From: Meconema thalassinum
Taxonomy: Eukaryota > Arthropoda > Insecta > Orthoptera > Tettigoniidae
Assembly (NCBI GenBank): GCA_946902985.2
Contig: OX336392.1
Location: 464,282,693-464,346,692, forward strand
Length of the DNA stretch: 64,000 bases
Direction: 5' to 3'
In this document: piece after piece, positions 31,079-43,298 of the stretch
Layout: each line of letters begins with the position of its first letter
How positions within the stretch are numbered: position 1 is the stretch's first letter
Program-made: the position numbers and the translations under genes
The notes under the pieces: model-generated
The model's input: the letters and a program-made list of their open reading frames with translations, nothing else
The model's database searches: none
Told to the model about the DNA's origin: nothing

Positions 31079-34000
31079 TCAATTCTTCCTTGGACGACCT
31101 CTTCTTCGAGTGCCTTCAGGCTTTGCCTCAAACACTTGCTTCGGTTTCCTTTCTTCATCCATCCGTATGATATGTCCATACCATTGTAAAGCTTTCTTCT
31201 GGATAGTATGTACTACTGATTCCACCTTTAATTCTTCTCTAATCGCTATATTTCGTACCCTATCTCTTCTAGTTTTATTCACTATCTTCCGGAGGTATTT
31301 CATCTCTGAGGCCCCCCAGGGGCTCACATCTAGTGGGCGTGGGTTGGCGACCACGGGGCCCCAGCTGAGTCCGGCATTGCTTCCACTTACTTGTGCCGGG
31401 CTCCTCTCTGTCTTCTTTCCTGTCGACCTCACTTGGTCAACTCTTGTTCTCTTCCGACCCCGACGGTATTAGGGTATCCGAGGCCTAGGGAGTCTCTTCC
31501 TTTCCCGCCTTAATTGGCCCTTGTCTCATCTCTTCTGATACCCTCCTTTTGCGAGGGGTCAGCCATCTTTTTCTCTTCCTTTTACCTCCTGCCTTGTGTT
31601 CTAGGCCCTTAAGGAGGCAGGGTGTATGTAGCCCCACCACTTCTGGTGCACCCTAGATAATGCTACACCCTCAGGGGCTCACGGCTGGTGAGTTCGGGAG
31701 TTGGCGACCCCGAGGGATTCCTGAGCTGGGTCCGTTTTCCCTTTTTGTCCCTTACCTTTGGGGCGGACCCTCTCCTCTTTCACTTTCCTATCTGCCATTC
31801 ATGGCTCTACTTCCTTCGAAGTCCCTCAATCCACCTTCTTCGAGGGTTGAGGGCATTTCTTTTCCTCCTGTCCTTTATTTGCCTTATTCTCCTTTAGTTT
31901 TCCATTTCTTCTTCTAGTATGTAGGTTAGTAGTTAGTTTTAGTTTTAAGTTCGCATTTCATTTTCATCTTCACGATCACCCAAACCATCAGGGGCCGATA
32001 ACCTAGATGTTAGGCCCCTTAAAACAACAATTATCATCATCATCATCATCTCTGAGGCAGTCACTCTACTTTCATGTTTATCCAGCATAGTCCATGTCTC
32101 AGCTCCATAGGTGAGTGTAGGTAAAAATACTGTCTTATAGATTTGAATCTTGGTTTTCTCCGAGACTTCCTTCTTTCCCACAATACATTGGCTCAACTGA
32201 TAATATATGTTATCTGCCTTCTTTACCCGAGTATTAACCTCTCCGTCGATTCTTCCATCCTCAGTCAGCATTGTTCCCAGATATGTAAAGCTGTGGACTT
32301 GGTCCATAGTCCTTCCTTGCCACTCAATTAACATTTCTTCTCTATCTCCTCCTATCTTCATCACCTTACTCTTATTTATATTAATGGTGAGTCATCTGTC
32401 TTGTAGGGAAGTTGCCCATTCTGTGACAGCTTGTTGCAGGTCTTCTGAACTATTATTAATAAGTACTATGTCGTCCGCATACACTAGTGACTGAAGGTAC
32501 ATTGGTCTCATTTTCCAGTTTCCAATTTTCATTCGCCTTGTCCTAGCTCTGCATTGACTGGTCACTTGATTCATGAATACAATGAAGAGCAGTGGACTCA
32601 GGCTGTCACCTTGTTTCACTCCTCTGTCCATCCTGAATTGTCCAGTCTCATGTCCATCCAATCTCACTAATCCCTAGACCACCTTATACACACTTTGAAT
32701 TACTCTGATCAACTTTCTTCCTATCGGTAAAGTTTCCATTGCTTTCCATATTTCCTCTTTAGGTACAGAATCAAACGCAGCTGTAATGTCTAGGAATGCC
32801 AGATATGCTTCCTTCCTTCTGTTGTTTATTCTCTCTATAAGGTGTCGAAGACAACTTATCTGATCTTGAGTTTGCCGATGTGGGCGGAATGCTGCTTGTT
32901 CTTCTTGTAGCTCTGGCTCCACCTTTCTTCGTAATCTTTTCTCTACAATTCTCGTGTATAGCTTCAATACAACTGATGATAAGCAAATGGCTCGATAGTT
33001 CCGACAATCTGTTGTACTTCCATTCTTATGGATGGGGATGATGATGTTGTTTGTCCATTCCTCAGGTATCATTTCTTCCTTCCAGCAAATGTTAAACAAA
33101 ATTCTTAACCATTCTTTTAATTCATCACTTCCTTTCTTAATCAATTCAGGAGCTATATCATCCGGACCCGATGCTTTACCATTCTTCATCTTGGTTATCG
33201 CTTCGTCAATTTCATATCTACTGATTATTTCTTCTTCTTCTTCATCCTCCATCTCTTCTGATTGTAGTTGTTGCTCTTGCTCTATCTCATCCCTCTCAGT
33301 TTCGAACACATCTGCATAGTAATCTCTCCATGTTTCCAGTACTTCTTCTACTTTGGTTTTAAGAATGCCGTCTTTGTTTTGTATACGGTACTTCTTACTT
33401 TCTTCCCATATTTTCCTCTGAGTCCTTTGACAAATGTCCAAAACCTTCGTTTATTTTCATGGAAATTTTTCTCTGTTTCATCTCCAAATTCTTTCCAACT
33501 ATCCTCTTTTGCTTGCCTGACAATTTGTTTCGATACATTCTAGCTTCCACGTATTTCTCCCAGTCATCCCTCTCTTGCTTTGTACATATTTCTTCCATGC
33601 TTCTTTCTTCTTTTCTGCCTCCTGCACCACTTCATTCCACCATCTAGTTCTCTTCTGATAGCCTCCTTCTGTCTTCATCCCACATGTCTTGTACTGTTTT
33701 CTTGATGATGTCTCTTAGTACTTCTCAGACTTGTTCGTCTGAATTCATCTCCGTATTCCCTCTGGCTGCCTGCAGCCTCTGATCTAACTCGTCTCTATAT
33801 CTCTTCTTCTTTTCCTCATCATTAAGTTGGTCTATGTTCAACTTGGAGTACTTTCTGGGTCTCTGTGGCTTTGGTGTCCGGAAGTGCATAGTCATGACTA
33901 ATAGGAGATGTTCAGTACTCATCTCCGCACTTCTAAAAACTCGTACATCATCGATTGCATACCTCGCACTCTCTGTGTATGTAAAATAGTCTATAGCACT

Positions 34001-34560
34001 CGTTACATCTCGTCCTTCAGCTACGTATGTCATCTGATGACAGTTCTTATGGGGAAAGAAAGTGTTTCCAATAAGTAGTAGATTATCTATGCAAAACTCA
34101 ATCATTCTGTCTCCATTACGATTCTTAACTGCTTCTGCCGCATATTTGCCAACACATCCATATCCTTCCTCAAACTCATTACCTATCCGTGCATTCCAAT
34201 CTCCCATGACAACGACGTGCTTATTCCCATCCTGAGCTCTGTTAATTGTTGTCTGCAAGGCTTGGTAGAAGTCATCTTTCTCTGCTTCACCTCTGTCTTC
34301 TGTGGTGCATATATCTGGATGATCGAGATGTCCTCTTATAAGCCGAGGTCCATTCTGATTACCCTGGAATTTACTGCTTCCCAGTACCTCACTTGGTTGT
34401 TGAGTGTAGGACTTAGTATGACTCCCACTCCCTCTTTGGCTCTTTGATCTCGATCCACACCGGAATACCACAAGGTAAATCCTTTTTTCATTGCCATTTG
34501 TCCAGTACCCTTCTTCTTTGTTTCACTAATCCCCAGCAAAGGAATTTTATATTTCTGCAT
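31079..34560 (-). pseudogene. LINE endonuclease/reverse transcriptase, frameshifted
   Basis: The open segments are 34560-34336, 34471-33725, 33598-33395, 33441-32674, 32667-32392, 32364-32059 and 31300-31079. The endonuclease shows LLGISETKKKG, VVVMGDWNARIGNEF and TSAIDYFTY. The reverse transcriptase shows KASGPDDIAPELIKKG, AAFRPHRQTQDQI, FLDITAAFDSVPKEEIW, GVKQGDSLSPLLF and VYADDIVLI. The C-terminal part ends with GTRRRGRPRKN. Several frame changes and one SINE-like insertion inactivate it. Confidence 0.85.
31313..32046 (+). mobile_element. SINE-like type A in LINE 3' coding part
   Basis: The TSD CATCTCTGAGGC lies at 31301-31312 and 32047-32058; its first bases merge with the ATC tail. The copy is full length with the hairpin tail. 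Removing the insert rejoins the LINE frame. Confidence 0.92.
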
Positions 34561-35383
34561 TCATTTATTATTTCTACTTCCTTTCCTGTCAGATAAGCTA
34601 GATTCCATGTGGCCCATCTCATTGTCCTTTTCTCGCAGGGTCGTATCATGTTTATCCGTCCGGCTCTTCCGTTTTTTCTCTGAATTTTATAAGCTTCACC
34701 CGACGTGAGTAATCACCCCTACGCGAGCTAGCACAGTGGAGGGGCTGCCTCCTCACAGCATCTGTGCCTACTGGACATTTCTGTCAGGGTTGTTCCCCCT
34801 TATCTGAGCATATCCCGTTTTAAGGCGCCGGATTCTCGCCCTAACCCCTCCCTTACGGGCTGGGATTTGCTGGTTGCATTGCTAGGCAGAGCCTCACAAC
34901 TAGGGCATTTCTCAGTATTTACCAGAGACACCTACTCAGCATTGGTGTCCCCACCGAAGCCCAATAACCAGCCATTCACCCTCCTCCTTTCTCAACCTGG
35001 CTTGGGACCGGCTATGGCGGAGTTAACCTATTAGTCAAATATCTAAAATACCAATTAGAAGGATATTGTTGAGTGTTAACTTGAATTAATATCCGATTTC
35101 AAGCAGGTTCATTATGATTTGTGTCCAACGATTTACTAAGTGGTAAATAATTGAAACCCAAGTGCGAGTGTTGAAGAAATGACCTGTTTGAATAATATAG
35201 TGAATGATTAGATTGTGTGAACACGATTTGAATACTTATTTAGTTAATAAGACACTTTTATTTTTGAGTGAAGGTTAACCATTTAATTTTTGAGTAGGAA
35301 TCTTATGGGGAAAAAGACTCTATTTTTCAACCTTGTTGATTTAGGCAGGAGTGTTTAATTTTGTGTTCATCCTTTCCTATATT

Positions 35384-36093
35384 GCGTGGGTTGGCGACCA
35401 CGGGGCCCTAGCTGAGTCCGGCATTGCTTCCACTTACTTGTGCCGGGCTCCTCTCTGTCTTCTTTCCTGTCGACCTCTCTTGGTCAACTCTTGTTCTCTT
35501 CCGACCCCGACGGTATTAGGGTATCCGAGGCCTAGGGAGTCTCTTCCTTTCCCGCCTTAATTGGCCCTTGTCTCATCTTTTCTGATGCCCTCCTTCTGCG
35601 AGGGGTCAGCCTTCTTTTTCTCTTCCTTTTACCTCCTGCCTTGTGCTCTAGGCCCTTAAGGAGGCAGGGTGTATGTAGCTCCACCACTTTTGGTGCACCG
35701 TAGATAATGCTACACCCTCAGGGGCTCACGGCTGGTGAGTTCGGGAGTTGGCGACCCCGAGGGATTCCTGAGCTGGGTCCGTTTTCCCTTTTTGTCCCTT
35801 ACCTTTGAGGCGGACCCTCTCCTCTTTTACTTTCCTATCTGCCTTTCATGGCTCTCCTTCCTTCCAAGTCCCTCAATCCGTCTTCTTCGAGGGTTGAGGG
35901 CATTTCTTTTCCTCCTGTCCTTTATTTGCCTTATTCTCCTTTAGTTTTCCATTTCTTCTTCTAGTATGTAGGTTAGTAGTTAGTTTTAGTTTTAAGTTCG
36001 CTTTTCATTTTCATCTTCACGATCACCCAAACCATCAGGGGCCGATAACCTAGATGTTAGGCCCCTTAAAACAACAATTATCATCATCATCAA
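35384..36093 (+). mobile_element. SINE-like type A
   Basis: The 12 bp TSD CTTTCCTATATT lies at 35372-35383 and 36094-36105. It lacks the first ~25 bases of the family. The target is AT-rich non-coding DNA (35047-35371) in which no other feature is seen. Confidence 0.93.
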
Positions 36094-36105
36094 CTTTCCT
36101 ATATT

Positions 36106-36838
36106 CAAGCGTGGAACTTGAATTTGGTTAGCACCATTTTTCTACTCAGTTTACCCCGAGTCTCCTGCTCAACAGATTTCGAGGTTCACGCATATGTGGG
36201 CGTTGCTCTCCGGACTAACGGGCACACTATCGGGCACAGTAAGTAGAATAAAACTAGGGAAGTTATGCATGTAATGCTAAGGCGTGAGGGGATTAAAACA
36301 GGAAGCCTCCATTTTGTCAGTGGAAAGCGCTCAAGATGGCTGCAAGTCACTCACTGCTTCCACGATGAGGTGAGAAACAAATTAGGCATATCTCAATAAT
36401 GTGTCTAAGAAGTGATATACCGTAGAATGATAAACATTCTACAAAGTGAGTCCATACGCATGCTACCTAAACTGTCTATAGACTGCGAGGTGCAGCGTTA
36501 CCGTTCTTGTTCGCTTTACCCAAAGTCAGTTGGCTATTTAAGGGCACGTAAATGTGTGGGAACCGTGCCAGTAGTTCAACTGCTACTGGCACGTTAAAGA
36601 TCCCTTTTGGGGCGAAATTGCGGCATTTCTAAAAGCCTCAGTTGATGAAAGGGACGTAAAACCAATGACATTCTCTTCACAGCTACTTTATGTTTATTGC
36701 AGTCACTTTAACTCCATTAGCTTTTTCTCGACGAAGGATGTGCTGATATTGATTTGTTAGTAAGTACTTGAGTCTCCAAGGAACATCAAGTTAGTGTAAT
36801 TCAGACAAACAAAGGTTACTCAACATACCTGTAGCAAA
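36106..36838. other. Non-coding stretch with a 10 bp perfect hairpin
   Basis: No gene is recognised. A perfect stem GTGCCAGTAG/CTACTGGCAC (36565-36574 and 36583-36592, 8-base loop) is followed by GTTAAAGATCCC. Hairpins followed by short A-rich ends are also found at the 3' ends of some retroposons, so this may be a fragment of another family. Confidence 0.5.
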
Positions 36839-37745
36839 TGAAGTCATCGAAGACACACAGTATTTGTTGAAAATTGTTTGGGAGAAATTCTGAGCTCATC
36901 TCTTGATGTTGTACAAATGTAGCATATAGGTAATCGTAGCTCGATAATTGAACAGAACTGCACTCAGAATGCAAACAATAAAGACCACAATACCGAGAAG
37001 GACTCCTGAAATGATCCATGGTCTTGGCTGTATCCTCAGGCATGATGTCTTGTCAAATTCCACATCACTCGTTCCATATACTCGGTAATTTAAATGGATA
37101 TTGACAAAGTAGTGGATCAGAAGTTCCCAATCATGCAAAGATGATTCATTGAGAAATGGTTGTAAAATTATTATGCGCAGTCTTTACAATCAAACTGTAA
37201 GTCAGTTGTGGAATTAGACATGAGTTCCGAAAAATAATCAATCTCATTATTTGAAAGGTTCACATTTTTGACCCACACATCATTAGGCCATTTAGCAGAT
37301 TTCTTAATGGAGAATATATCTTGCCAATTATTAATTTTGTTTGAAGATATATTCAAATAATCAGCAGTTGTTTGAGTACTTCCAAGATTATGAATATACT
37401 TCAAAGAATTGTGGGATAAATCCAGAAGACGTAGTGAGCAACCGAAGACTATAGGCCAGTTAGTTAAAATGTTGTTTGATAGGTTTAATAATTCCAAATT
37501 ATTAAGATGAGTGAAAGTATTTTCTTCAGATAAGTGCCGGAGAGATTTAGTAATGTATTTATTTTTAATTAAGGGAAAGTATTTTTCTTCAAATACGTAA
37601 GTGAATTGCCGGAGAGATCTAATAATTCCAAATTTTGAAGATGGGTGAAGATATTTTCTTCCAAATACCACAGTAAATTGCTCGAGATATCTAACAATTC
37701 CAAATTATTAAGATGGGTGAAAGTATTTTCCATTAGATATCGCAG
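36839..37745 (-). pseudogene. Toll-like receptor fragment: LRRs, membrane segment, start of TIR
   Basis: Minus-strand pieces in several frames read in order. From 37735, LRRs of about 24 residues appear (FTHLNNLELLDISSNLLWYL, then FTHLQNLELLDLSGNSLTYL). From about 37540 there are further LRRs (LNNLELLNLSNNILTNW, LRLLDLSHNSLKYIHNLG, VKNVNLSNNEIDYFSEL) ending in FDCKDC, as in the C-terminal cap of insect Toll ectodomains. After a +1 shift come SLHDWELLIHYF, FDKTSCLRIQP and a hydrophobic membrane helix (WIISGVLLGIVVFIVCILSA). After another shift comes FDDFICYR, like box 1 of a TIR domain. Directly after it lies AG|GTATGT, a good splice donor (boundary 36839/36838). At least three frame changes make this a pseudogene or error-rich assembly rather than a working exon. 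Confidence 0.7.
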
Positions 37746-37749
37746 AGTT

Positions 37750-39130
37750 GCAGGAGAGTTGACAATCTAACTTGCTTTTAGTAAGTCTTTGATGACACAC
37801 CCCCTTTTCAGCGAGCAGAAGGACCGAACCCATTTGCGACATAACCCAGAGGAATGTTTAGAGATTACAGTATCAGATGTAGGCCTGGAAATGATACACC
37901 TTTTCACTTTTAAGTAACAACTTCTATTCACAAACATTTAAGTTACACATTCACATAAAACAAATAACAACACAAATTTAAAAACAAGATATGGAAATAA
38001 CATAAACCCCAAAGGTACTTGCCTTATTATTAACAGTCCGTCATATTCATAGTAATCCAGCCACAACCCAGGTGACAATAACATCCACTCATCAATATAA
38101 TTTCTTCTCTCTGCGTCGCCTCGTTTTTACTTCGCTTCTTAAAAAACACCAGTAAAGTTCTATACGATGCTCAAACATGTCTTACTACATGTCGAGAAGT
38201 CAGGATACATCCTCTCCAGAAATAATCCAAGACCTTTTCAAAGCAACCTTTTCAAATTCATCGACCGTCGTCATAGCTCTATGAAGTCTGCAACATTACT
38301 AATATTACCGCTCGATACATATCATCTCTTAGTTCACGTCCAGATGTCAGAATTCGTTTCTTCATTAAACAATTCGTGACTATTCCCACAGTCAACATTA
38401 TAAGACGTGCGCTCTCTATCAAGGCGACTCGTATACTCTTCCAAATGTACCAATCGTTACTGCTTTAATACACATACATGTCTTAGTACATGTCAAGGTG
38501 TCAGAATCCTCTTGTCCTTTACAATAATTCATGACTATCCCCGCAGTAAAATATTGACGACTTCTTCCTGTCATGGCTCCCAGAGCTCTCATCTTTTTTA
38601 CAATCAGCTGACGCACGACCAATGTTATAGTCCGCCATCAGAAGATTCAATAAAACAAAACACCAGCTAATATAAACCCAATACGACTTACGATACAAAT
38701 TCTCTACTCTTAGGCCTGTCCATGTCATTCACGGCCACCACAATTCTTACAAGATCAATAAATAGAACATCTAAATGTTAATGCTCCTTCCCAGGCCACC
38801 TGGATTCCTAATCGGGACTCGCAGCCAAACATTTGCACGGAATCTTCCCACGGCGATCCAATTCAAACCTCTATAATATACGTTCCAAGCATCCCTCATA
38901 CTTGACTGTAAAATAACAACTGAATAAACGAAGAACATCTCGGCGTTCGCTCTCTGGACCAGGGCACCAACTACATTCTGTAGAATAAGACATACACAAG
39001 ATCTTACCTTGCGGTGCAGCTCTCTAGCGGGAAACAGAGAACTGAATGTGACAAACCAGGCAGCAATTACTTACGCCAAGGCGAAGAAGCTGATAGTGTA
39101 AAACGAGACGAGATATCGGCTCATTTGAAT
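37750..39130. other. Non-coding stretch interrupting array-like sequence
   Basis: At 37758-37795 and 39139-39225 there is sequence of the same kind as the type B internal array (GACAATCTAACTTGCTTTTAG; GAATTTCAATTGCATTTTG). The ~1.35 kb between has no recognisable gene. Three loosely similar blocks containing ACATGTC..G..GTCAGAAT and ACAATTC.TGACTAT.CCC.CAG occur near 38175, 38340 and 38480, suggesting a decayed internal repeat. Confidence 0.4.
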
Positions 39131-39220
39131 GTAGGGGCGGCATTTTAGTGAGTATTTTGAATTTCAATTGCATTTTGTAAGAATTTTCAACCTAAGCCGC
39201 ATTTTGGAAGTATTTCCAAT

Positions 39221-39692
39221 CTATATGGTGCGTTCAAAAAGTAACGAGTCGGAGGCTGGAATTCGCAAACTGGTAACGACATCGGCTAATCGTGGCGTGT
39301 GTAACGAGGTGTGGTTCCGACCAGAGCGTGGAAGTTCACAGCCCGTCGCTAGAGAACATGCGTTCACGTCACGTGCCGATCCAAAGCGAGCAGCAGCATG
39401 CATTAATCGTCCAACCAAGACCAAGACAGTAGGCCATTCGACATGCTTCCTGGTGCGGTTGAAGACTGTGGGGCACCCATTGGGTACACACATTCCGCAA
39501 GTGCAGTCGTTCCTTCATGATAGTGTGCACACTTCCGACGCTCAATCCGACCATGGCGGCTATGGCGTTCACTGTCACTCGGCGGTCCTGGGTAATGTAC
39601 CGATATGGCATTAAATGTGGAACATGTATTCGTAACCCAACTGCTCGCGGTCTGTCGGGGCATGTGACATCCTCCCACTGTACCGAATACAC
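39221..39692 (-). pseudogene. Mariner-like element remnant
   Basis: At about 39226 the string GGTGCGTTCAAAAAGTAACG is a mariner-type terminal sequence. On the minus strand the frame from 39692 reads DRRVTVNAIAAMVGLSVGSV and HTIMKERLHLRNVCTQWVP, the second helix-turn-helix of mariner-class transposases. The catalytic domain is absent, so this is an internally deleted copy. Confidence 0.75.
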
Positions 39693-39986
39693 ATTCAGAA
39701 TTTGATAACTACAAGGTAACTACTCTTCAGGAAAAACAAACATATTCCTAAAGTAACTGAATTTAATTCTAAATTATGGCATAATAAACAACAATAAAAG
39801 AAAATCCTTACATTTAAATTACTCCCAACAATGCAAAATAATGTTTGGAACACACAGATGAATGTTTCAAGGGATCACAAATCCTAAATTTACTCATCTG
39901 TGCTCCGCAGCTCAGATCAAACTTTGATCTCCTCAGGAATGCTGCAACACTGTCTCTTGTGAGTTCCTGAGTCTAAGTGCGGTGTC

Positions 39987-40712
39987 CCCCCAGGGGCTCA
40001 CATCTAGAGGGACGTGGGTTGGCGACCACGGAACCCCAGCTGAGTCCGGTATTGCTTCCACTTACTTGTGCCGGCATCCTGTCTGTCTTCTTTCCTTTCG
40101 ACCTCACTTGGTCAACTCTTGTTCTCTTCCGACCCCGACGGTATTAGGGTATCCGAGGCCTAGGGAGTCTCTTCCTTTCCCACCTTAATTGGCCCTTGTC
40201 TCATCTTTTCTGATTCCCTCCTTCTGCGAGGGGTTAGCCTTCTTTTTCTTTTCATGTTATCTCCTGACTTCTGCTCAAGGCCCTCATGGAGGCCGGGTGT
40301 ATGTAGCCCCACCACTTCTGGTGCACCCTAGATAATGCTACACCCTCAGGGGCTCACGGCTGGTGAGTTCGGGAGTTGGCGACCCCGAGGGATTCCTGAG
40401 CTGGGTCCGGTTTCCCCCTTTTGTTCCTTACCTTTGGGGCGGACCCTCTCCTCTTTCACTTTCCAATCTGCCTTTCATGGCTCTCCTTCCTTCCAAGTCC
40501 CTCCATCCGCATTCTTCGAGGGTTGATGGCATTTCTTTTCCTCCTGTCCTTTATTTGCCTTATTCTCCTTTAGTTTTCCATTTCTTCTTCTAGTATGTAG
40601 GTTAGTAGTTAGTTTTAGTTTACATCTCATTTTCATCTTCACGATCACCCTAACCATCAGGGGCCGATAACCTAGATGTTAGGCCCCTTAAAACAACAAT
40701 TATCATCATCAT
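39987..40712 (+). mobile_element. SINE-like type A, full length
   Basis: The 14 bp TSD CTAAGTGCGGTGTC lies at 39973-39986 and 40713-40726. The copy is 726 bp, with the complete family 5' end and hairpin tail. The flanks 39700-39972 and 40727-40877 hold no recognised feature. Confidence 0.94.
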
Positions 40713-40877
40713 CTAAGTGCGGTGTCTCAACACCCTAATTCACTTTCGTTAACTATCTTTCATATTTGAAATAAGCATTCACTGTCACTTGACGAATGTT
40801 CATATTCCATGCACATCACTACAACAATGATAATAATAATAATCAAAGCAAACATTACATAAGACTGTACACATACC

Positions 40878-42299
40878 ACCACGGGGCCCCAGCTGAGTCC
40901 GGCATTGCTTCCACTTACTTGTGCCGGGCTCCTCTCCGTCTTCTTTCCTGTCGACCTCCCTTGGTCAACTCTTGTTCTCTTCTGACCCCGACGGTATTAG
41001 GTTGTCCGAGGCCTAGGGAGTCTTTCACTTTCCCGCCTTAATTGGCCCTTCTCTCATCTTTCCTGATACCCTCCTTCTGTGAGGGGTCAGCCTTGTTTTT
41101 ATTTTCCTTTTACCTCCTGCCTTGTGCTCAAGGCCCTTAAGGAGGCAGTGTGTATGTAGCCCCACCACTTCTGGTGCACCCTAGATAATGCTACACCCTC
41201 AGGGGCTCACGGCTGGTGAGTTCGGGAGTTGGCGACCCCGAGGGATTCCTGAGCTGGGTCCGTTTTCCACTTTTGTCCCTTACCTTTGGGGCGGACCCTC
41301 TCCTCTATCCCCTCTCCTCTTTTCCTTATATTTCCTTTTCTCTTTAAGATTCCCGCACTGTTTTTGTTACATGGTTCACCGTGTATCTAAATTCCCTTTC
41401 GGCGATTTTTAAGGCATTTTGGATCTACGTTGCATTTTGTAAGTTTTTTCGATCTAAATTACATCTCGCGATTGTTTTCAACCTCAATTGCATTTTGTAA
41501 AGATTGACAATCTAAATTGCTTTTTAGTAAATCTTTCAATGCAGGTAGACGGGCCTTTGAATTTCAATTGCATTTTGTAAGTATTTTCAACCAAAACCGC
41601 ATTTCGCACGAATTTTGAATCTAAATTGCATTTTGTTTGGTGGGCATTTTGCACATTTTTTGATTCTCAATTGCATTTTGTGGGTATTTTGAATCCAAAT
41701 TACATTTTGTCAAGTATTTTCAATCTAAATTGCATTTTGTAAGTATTGTCAATCCACATGAGTCGTTTGCATCTACCGTACATTTTGTAAGCATTTTCAA
41801 CTTCAATTGCATTTTGTAAGTATTTTGAATTTCAATTGCACTTTGTGAATAATTTGCATTGGAACTGGGATATTTCAATCTGAATTGCATCGTGTATTTT
41901 CAATTTCAATTGCATTTTGTAAGTATTTTGAACCTCAATTGCAATTTGTGCGTATTTTCGATCTCATTTGCATTTTATAAGTATTTTGAATTTCAGTTGC
42001 ATTTTGTAATTATTTCGACGTTACATTGCATTTTGTACGTATTTTGAATCTCGCCTACGTCTTGTGGGTCTTTTTTCAATCTATTCTTTTTGTGCAACTT
42101 CTCGTTCTAAATTCCCTTTTGTAAGACCATATTGTGAGTTGTTTCCATCTGAGTTCCTTTTTGTACGTATTTTTCGTCTCAGATAATTTTGTTCTGGTTT
42201 CCATTTCATTATCATTTTCGCTATCACCCAGATTATAGGGGGCCGATAACCTCGATGTTAGGCCCCTTAAAACAACAATTATCATCAACATCATCATCC
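40878..42299 (+). mobile_element. SINE-like type B, slightly 5'-truncated
   Basis: This copy begins at ACCACGGGGCCCC, missing about 40 bases of the 5' end. It carries the type B array (about 41400-42190) and the hairpin tail with an interrupted ATC repeat. No clear TSD was found, because its 3' side is occupied by other family fragments. Confidence 0.85.
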
Positions 42300-42974
42300 T
42301 TATCATCTTCCCCCGAACCATTAGGGGCCGATAACCTTGATGTTAGGCCCCTTAAAACAACAATTATCATCATCATCTCTTCCGACACCGACGGTATTAG
42401 GGTATCCGAGGCCTAGGGAGTCTCTTTCTTTCCCGCCTTAATTGGCCCTTGTCTCATCTTTTCTGATACCCTCCTTCTGCGAACGGTCAGTCTTCTTTTT
42501 CTTTTCTTGTTATCTCCTGCTTTCTGCTCAAGGCCCTCAAGGAGGCAGGGTGTATGTAGCCCCACCACTTCTGGTGCACCCTGGATATTGCTTCACCCTC
42601 AGGGGCTCAAGGCTGGTGAGTTCGGGAGTTGGCGACCCCGAGGGATTCCTGAGCTGGGTCCGGTTTCCCCCTTTTGACCCTCAACTTTGGGGTGGACCCT
42701 CTCCTCTTTCACTTTCCTATCTGCCTTTCATGGCTCTCCTTCCTTCCAAGTCCCTGAATCCGCATTCTTCGAGGGTTGAGGGCATTTCTTTTCCTCCTGT
42801 CCTTAATTTGCCTTATTCTCCTTTTGTTTTCCATTCCTTCTGGTATATAAGTTAGTAGTTAGTTTTTAGTTATAGTTTGCATTTCATTTTCATCTTCACG
42901 ATCAACCAAACCATTAGGGGCCGATAACCTAGATGTTAGGCCCCTTAAAACAACAATTGTCATCATCATAATCT
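42300..42974 (+). mobile_element. Tail-only fragment followed by 5'-truncated SINE-like type A
   Basis: A piece of only ~65 bases (about 42312-42378) has the complete hairpin tail and (ATC)n. It is followed at 42379 by a copy that starts at CTCTTCCGACACCGACGG and runs to its own tail at about 42974. Three tails in tandem suggest repeated insertion into the ATC end of an earlier copy, or recombination between copies. Confidence 0.8.
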
Positions 42975-43285
42975 AGATCATGAGGTACTGCCCATGTTTT
43001 TGTATTGAAAGAAATTTTGTTGGAGTAAGAATAATACTGAAGGGAATTTCAGGGAGTTAATGAAGCATGGTGAAAAGTTCCAAAGGTAAATGTCCAATTC
43101 TAGGCCTAACATTGGACATCGCTGCATTTCACACATCGGAGTGCAGCAAGGTCGTGATATTTGGTCCATCAGATGAAGTAATTCCTCTACTATTGCTAAC
43201 TACGGTACATACCGGTAATCTACATAACTGTGAGAACTTGGAATTCACCCTATAGTGAAGGATGAAGGAAGGTTAAACAATGCAA
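42975..43285. other. Short unassigned spacer
   Basis: No gene or repeat end is recognised. Short open frames occur on both strands without recognisable domains. Confidence 0.35.
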
Positions 43286-43298
43286 ATGTCATCCTGAA

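Larger units (their letters stand above)
30929..35034 (-). mobile_element. Non-LTR retrotransposon, full length, dead, with 12 bp TSD
   Basis: The TSD AACCTATTAGTC lies at 30917-30928 and 35035-35046. Reading in sense from the right, a roughly 0.45 kb GC-richer 5' UTR (34600-35034) is followed by broken endonuclease and reverse transcriptase coding. The 3' end is rich in GATGATGA and GAAGAA. Without the SINE-like insert it is about 3.36 kb. It resembles the LINE at 3.6-6.4 kb. Confidence 0.9.
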
